From positions 55,219 to 71,166 of the forward strand of contig JAAFIG010000024.1 of NCBI GenBank assembly GCA_013298595.1: a stretch of 15,948 bases of DNA, in the 5' to 3' direction. The notes below the pieces were generated by a model that did not search any database, was not told the DNA's origin, and worked only from the letters and a program-made list of their open reading frames with translations. The stretch is from Deinococcales bacterium. GTDB taxonomy: Bacteria; Deinococcota; Deinococci; Deinococcales; JAAFIG01. Position numbers and translations under genes: made by a program. The first letter of the stretch is position 1. Each line of letters opens with the position of its first letter. Positions 12,563 to 15,948 of the stretch are shown here, piece after piece.

Positions 12563-13387
12563 CTACTTAAACTGCCCAAAACTCGAGAGCAAAACCCCAA
12601 GATTCAGCGGACTCCGAATACTGCCTGCGGTTCGCTCGAGTTCGGGGCGTAACAAATTACCAATCACCCAAACAAAAGCACCAGCAACATTCCTCGAGAC
12701 AACTTTTCCACTGTTTCCTGTACCAATTGGTGCAAAAATCATCACAAGCACACTGATACCGTTACTGGCACGTACCTCGAGTGCATTGAGGTTATCTTTA
12801 CCTACGGTACGCGGACGAATATCGAATAAATGAAACCCAGCTGGTAGCACCAAACCTGTTTCACGTTGCACAAATGCCTCGAGTTTTGGGTGAGGCTCGA
12901 GTTTCATTAGTTGTTTAACATCTTTGCGTTGTTGAGGTTTATTCTCTAAACTGGTAAAACGTGCATCATAAGTTATGATGTTATCTGCGTCACGTTCTTG
13001 AACGGCTAAGCGAACCAAGTATTGCCGATCTAACCAAATCGAAAAACTGGGTACACCAGCAATTTTTGGTATTAAATCAATACGCCATGTTTCGCGCCCA
13101 GCGATGTTTTCGCCAAAAAAAGCTTTGCTATTAAAATTTTCGCGCAACCACCGAGGAGATAATGGTGGGGGGGCAGGTATTTCGGCTCGAGTTTGTTCAG
13201 GTTCGGCTCGGGGCGGGAATAATTGGCGTTCTTTGACCACGCCTTGCCATTTGAGTTTAGCTTCGGCTTGCAATGCCCGCATCATAAAACTAATTGGATT
13301 ACTTGGCAGATCGGGAATGGTTTGTGCCAACGCCACCCACGAAGATATTGCCAGTAAAAAAAATAGCAACCAAGAACTGCGTTTCAT
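12563..13387 (-). CDS. RseB/MucB-like periplasmic sigma-factor regulatory protein
   Basis: This 274-residue protein has a signal peptide (MKRSSWLLFFLLAISSWVALA, cleavage before QT). The middle part (FGENIAGRETWRIDLIPKIAGVPSFSIWLDRQYLVRLAVQERDADNIITYDARFTSLEN) resembles the LolA-like N-terminal domain of RseB/MucB, which binds envelope lipids or lipoproteins and controls the anti-sigma factor. It directly follows the ECF sigma and anti-sigma genes, 5 bp after the anti-sigma stop, which supports the call. I chose the ATG at 13387 with GGGGTGG 8 nt upstream; a GTG at 13399 overlaps the previous gene. The C-terminal part is less like classic RseB. Confidence 0.7.
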   Translation of the reverse strand: MKRSSWLLFFLLAISSWVALAQTIPDLPSNPISFMMRALQAEAKLKWQGVVKERQLFPPRAEPEQTRAEIPAPPPLSPRWLRENFNSKAFFGENIAGRETWRIDLIPKIAGVPSFSIWLDRQYLVRLAVQERDADNIITYDARFTSLENKPQQRKDVKQLMKLEPHPKLEAFVQRETGLVLPAGFHLFDIRPRTVGKDNLNALEVRASNGISVLVMIFAPIGTGNSGKVVSRNVAGAFVWVIGNLLRPELERTAGSIRSPLNLGVLLSSFGQFK

Positions 13388-13392
13388 GAGTA

Positions 13393-13776
13393 TTACCACC
13401 CCGTTGTTGCTTCTTGGTAAACAGTATAGGCTTCACTGCTATCGGCACTGGCAGCAGGTGAAAACATCACAAATGCCACAGCTGCTACAGCCGCAGCCGC
13501 AAAACCAGCGACAGCTCGAGACAATGTTAAGCGCAAGACTTTTTGTTTAGAACGCACAGCCTTAACCGCCAGCAAAGTTGGTTGTACCACAGCCATATCC
13601 ACAGGACGAAGCGCCGCTGTGCCAGATAAATACGCTGACCATTCTTCGCCACGGGTACGCTCGAGTTTCAAAGCCGCTAAAACATGATCGGTACTCGCCA
13701 TATCCCGAGGTTCGAGGGAAGCAGCACTGGAAAGGAAGGCATCCCATTGGGTATCGGTTTTGGTGTCGTTATTCAT
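13393..13776 (-). CDS. Membrane-anchored anti-sigma factor with an internal duplication
   Basis: This 127-residue protein has one membrane segment (AVAGFAAAAVAAVAFVMF, about 88-105) and a short outer tail. It has no Cys, so it is not a zinc-binding anti-sigma factor. The cytoplasmic half consists of two copies of a 35-residue unit: W11-DAFLSSAASLEPRDMA-x5-LAALK at 11-37 and W46-SAYLSGTAALRPVDMA-x5-LLAVK at 46-72. Its ATG overlaps the sigma stop (ATGA), the usual coupling of sigma and anti-sigma. The role follows from position and topology; the sequence itself is not one I recognise. Confidence 0.78.
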   Translation of the reverse strand: MNNDTKTDTQWDAFLSSAASLEPRDMASTDHVLAALKLERTRGEEWSAYLSGTAALRPVDMAVVQPTLLAVKAVRSKQKVLRLTLSRAVAGFAAAAVAAVAFVMFSPAASADSSEAYTVYQEATTGW

Positions 13777-14324
13777 GGTTTATATCCCCATCCTTCCAGT
13801 GTTTCACGCAAAGCAGTTCTGGCTCGGCTCATACGGCTTTTAACCGTGCCCACTTCGATGCCAAGTACCTCGGCTACTCCAGCGTAATCAAGATTGCCAA
13901 ATTCAACAAGTGTAAATGTTTCACGAAATTCTGGTTTGAGTTTTGCTAAGGCTTTCTCGAGCGCAACCCGTAAATCTTGGCGTTCCACAGCCGCAAGTGG
14001 CGTATCGGTGTTATCGGCTGCATCCATTGGTGTATCGATATCCAGGGCACTATCGGGGTGTTTACGTAAACGGGCATAACAGCAATTTAAGGCAATGCGA
14101 TGCAACCAAGTGGTAAATTGGGCTTGTTCACGAAACGAAGGTAAAGCCCTGAAAGCGGCTAAAAACGCATCCTGCACAACATCATACGCCTCTTCGCGCC
14201 CAACAATTCTCGAGGACACCGCGTGCACTCGAGGGCTATGACGGCGTACCAATTCATCAAATGCCTCATCCTGCCCACGACGAGCCAAAGCCACCAAATG
14301 ACCATCGTCAAGTTCTGACAGCAT
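13773..14324 (-). CDS. ECF (sigma-70 family, sigma-E type) RNA polymerase sigma factor
   Basis: This is an about 183-residue sigma factor. Region 2 is EAFDELVRRHSPRVHAVSSRIVGREEAYDVVQDAFLAAFRALPSFREQAQFTTWLHRIALN; region 4 is LKPEFRETFTLVEFGNLDYAGVAEVLGIEVGTVKSRMSRARTALRETL, with the helix-turn-helix near the C-terminus. It directs RNA polymerase to envelope-stress genes and is held by the anti-sigma factor encoded next. The frame is open far upstream into thiB, so the start must be chosen: ATG at 14324 (MLSELDDGHLVALARRG) begins where the family begins. ATGs at 14363 and 14372 are alternatives; no good ribosome binding site marks any of them. Confidence 0.92.
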   Translation of the reverse strand: MLSELDDGHLVALARRGQDEAFDELVRRHSPRVHAVSSRIVGREEAYDVVQDAFLAAFRALPSFREQAQFTTWLHRIALNCCYARLRKHPDSALDIDTPMDAADNTDTPLAAVERQDLRVALEKALAKLKPEFRETFTLVEFGNLDYAGVAEVLGIEVGTVKSRMSRARTALRETLEGWGYKP

Positions 14325-14361
14325 CGGAGCAGGGGAAAAGCGTAAGTTCAAGATACCGACC

Positions 14362-14400
14362 ATTGTATCCATTGGATGACGGGATAGCCAAAAAAGTTCC
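14362..14400 (-). promoter_or_regulatory. Candidate promoters of the sigma operon
   Basis: On the minus strand TACAAT (14362-14367) with TTGGCT 18 bp upstream is a vegetative-type candidate. GGAACTT (14394-14400) followed after 15 nt (counted from GGAAC) by GTC (14378-14380) resembles an ECF sigma-E promoter, but with a spacer about 2 bp short. The second would allow self-activation of the sigma gene. Confidence 0.3.
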
Positions 14401-14412
14401 CAATGGGTAAAA

Positions 14413-15441
14413 TCAGCGTTTTTGCAGCACCACTCGAGTCCAAGCTTCAATCCAACGCTGCTGATTAACAGCCATGATATTGGCAGAAAAACTCGAGATT
14501 TGCGTTTCCTTTGGGCGAATTGCAAAAGAAAAAACATCAGGTAAAGCAATCCCTTTGATTGCAGGGTAAACCCACATATTAGTAGGAATATCGGCTTGGG
14601 TTCTTGGCTCGAGCATAAAATCAATAAATTTGTGGGCTAAATCCGAATTCTTAGTTCCTCTCAGCACTGCCACCCCTTCGATTTGCAAGAAACTCGAGCC
14701 AGGCAGTAATAAATTAGCTGTGGTTGCCGTTTTACCATCACCATAAAAAACTTCAGCGGCTGGACTGGAGCTATACGAAACCACAATTGGTCTGGTACCA
14801 CCATTACGAGAAAAATCCGAGTAATACGCGGCTTCCCAACCTGCCGCAACTTTGACATCATTGGTTTTTAACCCAGCCCAGAACTCGAGTGCTTTGCGTT
14901 CACCAAAGAATTTCAGGGTTGCAAAATAAAAAGCTAAACCAGGGCTAGAAGTAGCAGGATTTTGCACGACCAACAAACTCTTATACGCAGGTTTGGTTAA
15001 ATCCTCGAGCGACTTTGGCAAAGCCAGTTTGGCTTTCTCAAACCAAGCCAGATCGTAATTGAGGCAAACAAACCCATAATTCACAGGAGAAATTCGCCAC
15101 TTGGCATCGAGAATCGAAAATTTCTCGAGTGCTGCCGCCATCTTCGGACGATATGACTCGAGGATATCAGCCTGTAATGCCTTTGCCATTAAACTATTAT
15201 CAATTCCAAAAACCACATCAGCAATCGGATTGCTTTTGGTTAGAATCAATTTATTGGTCATTGCACCAGCATCGCCGCCTTTAACAAAAGCCAGCTTGAT
15301 ATTCTCTTTTGCCTCAAAGGCAGCCACAACATCTTTACTCAGATTAAACGAATCGTGTGTTATAACAGTTAAAACCCGTTGTTGAGCACTCGAGAAACCA
15401 AACAACACCGCAATACCAAGAACCACCACTGCTTTTTTCAT
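14413..15441 (-). CDS. thiB: Thiamine ABC transporter substrate-binding protein
   Basis: This 342-residue exported protein has a signal peptide (MKKAVVVLGIAVLFGFSSAQQ). The start of the mature part, VLTVITHDSFNLSKDVVAAFEAKENIKLAFVKGGDAGAMTNKLILTKSNPIADVVFGIDNSLM, matches the TbpA/ThiB family, as do VNYGFVCLNYD, LVVQNPATSSPGLAF and VVSYSSSPAAEV. It binds thiamine and its phosphates in the periplasm for uptake. A TPP riboswitch precedes it, which confirms the vitamin. The permease and ATPase genes (thiP, thiQ) are not next to it; the following gene is the ECF sigma factor, so those partners must be elsewhere. GGGGA serves as ribosome binding site and is part of the riboswitch terminator hairpin. 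Confidence 0.95.
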   Translation of the reverse strand: MKKAVVVLGIAVLFGFSSAQQRVLTVITHDSFNLSKDVVAAFEAKENIKLAFVKGGDAGAMTNKLILTKSNPIADVVFGIDNSLMAKALQADILESYRPKMAAALEKFSILDAKWRISPVNYGFVCLNYDLAWFEKAKLALPKSLEDLTKPAYKSLLVVQNPATSSPGLAFYFATLKFFGERKALEFWAGLKTNDVKVAAGWEAAYYSDFSRNGGTRPIVVSYSSSPAAEVFYGDGKTATTANLLLPGSSFLQIEGVAVLRGTKNSDLAHKFIDFMLEPRTQADIPTNMWVYPAIKGIALPDVFSFAIRPKETQISSFSANIMAVNQQRWIEAWTRVVLQKR

Positions 15442-15469
15442 AAAAAAATCCCCTTTCCAAGGAAAGAGG
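15442..15469 (-). terminator. Riboswitch-controlled terminator touching the thiB start codon
   Basis: On the minus strand CCTCTTTC and GAAAGGGG form an 8-bp stem (one G-U pair) with loop CTTG, followed by A and seven T residues that run directly into the ATG. The 3' arm also contains the GGGG of the ribosome binding site, so the hairpin could block both transcription and translation. Confidence 0.8.
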
Positions 15470-15499
15470 AAGCGTCAACACCCACAACTAATGGGTATT

Positions 15500-15581
15500 G
15501 GTCACGCTCCCTACGGCGGTATTAACCGCGTCAGGTTCAGGGGAACTCTCTCAGCCGAAACGTTCGGCACTCCCGTTGACC
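15500..15581 (-). ncRNA. TPP riboswitch (THI element)
   Basis: The minus strand carries the THI-box consensus: GGGAGTGCC, GGCTGAGAGAG, CCCTGAACCTGA, a GCGGTTAATACCGC stem and GTAGGGA. The closing stem P1 pairs GGTCAACG with CGTGACC. In this class, thiamine pyrophosphate folds the aptamer and turns expression off. The 3' side GGGAGCGT can instead pair with ACGCTTCC just before the terminator (15468-15475), a plausible antiterminator; binding of TPP would free the terminator at 15442-15469. Confidence 0.96.
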
Positions 15582-15762
15582 AATGAGCAGCATAAATCAA
15601 AACTCGAGGGGCGTTTGGCTAAGGTAAAATTGATTTTAAATCTCGAGTGGTCAAAAATAACAAGGGTTTTTCTAGCTCAAGGGTAGACTTCTCCTTATGT
15701 TTTTTCGTCTAACTCCAATTACAATTCTTAAAGCCACTTCCCGAAGAAAGAAAGGAGGTTTT
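15582..15762. promoter_or_regulatory. Divergent control region between thiB riboswitch and lipoprotein gene
   Basis: Toward thiB, TATGCT (minus, 15589-15594) is a -10 candidate placing the start of RNA near the aptamer P1 stem; no good -35 is visible. Toward plus, TAGACT (15684-15689) lies exactly 7 nt before an ATG at 15697 that is in frame with the lipoprotein, and AAAGGAGG (15751-15758) lies 4 nt before the ATG at 15763. Two CTCGAG copies occur at about 15603 and 15642. Confidence 0.4.
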
Positions 15763-15948
15763 ATGTTCACAGCCGCATTACTGGCATCCGCCCTGACCGC
15801 TTGTCCTCAAGCTCCAGCAATTCAAGAACAACAAGTATCAACCCAAGCTTTAACCACCCCTCGAGATATCATGCTTCACGGTATCATCGCTGGGCTAACC
15901 TTCCAAAGTAACCAAGGTTTTACATTGCAAAACAACTCGAGTATTCAT
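15763..15948 (+). CDS. Lipoprotein, 5' part only (runs off the window)
   Basis: The first 62 codons are present. The product begins MFTAALLASALTACPQAP; LTAC is a lipobox, so Cys14 should be lipidated and the protein anchored to a membrane. The following region is Gln- and Thr-rich, and no domain is recognisable yet. The ATG at 15763 has an excellent ribosome binding site 4 nt upstream. An in-frame ATG at 15697 would add 22 residues ending in a basic RRKKGG stretch, which would make a more normal signal-peptide n-region. Function unknown. Confidence 0.65.
   Translation, partial: MFTAALLASALTACPQAPAIQEQQVSTQALTTPRDIMLHGIIAGLTFQSNQGFTLQNNSSIH

Larger units (their letters stand above)
422..15941. 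repeat. Highly iterated palindrome CTCGAG, about 94 copies across the window
   Basis: By hand count CTCGAG occurs about 94 times between 422 and 15941, roughly one per 170 bp, where about 3 would be expected at mid-40s G+C. It occurs in genes of both strands, in all reading frames (Leu-Glu, Xaa-Arg-Xaa as in GCTCGAGTG, and Xaa-Ser-Ser/Arg) and between genes. Flanking bases vary, so the conserved unit is the hexamer. Near variants such as TTCGAG and CTCGAA are far rarer. The pattern is like HIP1 of cyanobacteria. Confidence 0.93.

Noticed and set aside
14325-14624. Long N-terminal extension of the sigma factor frame overlapping thiB.
   Set aside because: The extra residues overlap the end of a clear thiB gene and do not belong to the ECF sigma family; the frame is simply open.
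422-15941. CTCGAG copies as cloning or assembly artefacts (XhoI sites).
   Set aside because: Copies are too many, lie inside intact genes in frame, and encode conserved-looking residues; joined fragments would break the genes.
422-15941. CRISPR array, tRNA or rRNA genes.
   Set aside because: No regularly spaced direct repeats with unique spacers and no tRNA- or rRNA-like sequence were seen; CTCGAG copies are irregularly spaced and too short.

Overview
This window looks like part of a bacterial chromosome of moderate-to-low G+C (roughly mid-40s %, by eye). The best lineage guess is the Deinococcus-Thermus phylum or a relative. The guess rests on three things. First, a LitR/CarH B12 photoreceptor, a carotenoid desaturase-type enzyme and a cysteine-free CRP/FNR regulator form one operon, an arrangement that recalls the light-response locus of Thermus. 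Second, several genes have a TANNNT box 6-7 nt before the start codon with no Shine-Dalgarno sequence, which is the leaderless-mRNA layout common in Deinococcus. Third, an ECF sigma / anti-sigma / RseB-like triad is present. The species assignment is inference.

Layout. 154-1890 (minus) is a DNA-repair group: an alkyltransferase-like protein, a photolyase FAD-domain protein, a separate photolyase Rossmann-domain protein and a DUF2256 zinc-ribbon protein, tightly packed. 1991-4243 (plus) encodes a secreted or outer-membrane beta-rich protein, inorganic pyrophosphatase and the long form of ribosome hibernation factor HPF. 4291-7454 (minus) is the operon litR/carH, CrtI-family oxidoreductase, crp-like regulator. 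A 570-bp AT-rich intergenic region follows, with several TGGAA-N4-TTCCA palindromes, then a SAM methyltransferase on plus. 8758-11548 is an HxlR repressor divergent from yceI, a VOC dioxygenase-like protein, an MhqD-like esterase and a flavin reductase-like protein; this resembles the quinone/electrophile-stress gene set of Bacillus. 11650-12504 is a two-domain rhodanese. 12563-14324 (minus) is the ECF sigma, anti-sigma (with an internal duplication) and RseB-like set. 14413-15581 (minus) is a thiamine-binding protein under a TPP riboswitch. The window ends inside a lipoprotein gene on plus.

The strongest unexplained signal is the hexamer palindrome CTCGAG. I count about 94 copies by hand, roughly one per 170 bp, where about 3 would be expected from base composition. 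Copies occur in all reading frames, on genes of both strands and between genes. It behaves like the HIP1 octamer of cyanobacteria but with a different sequence. It is nearly everywhere except a 906-bp stretch centred on the litR/methyltransferase intergenic region.
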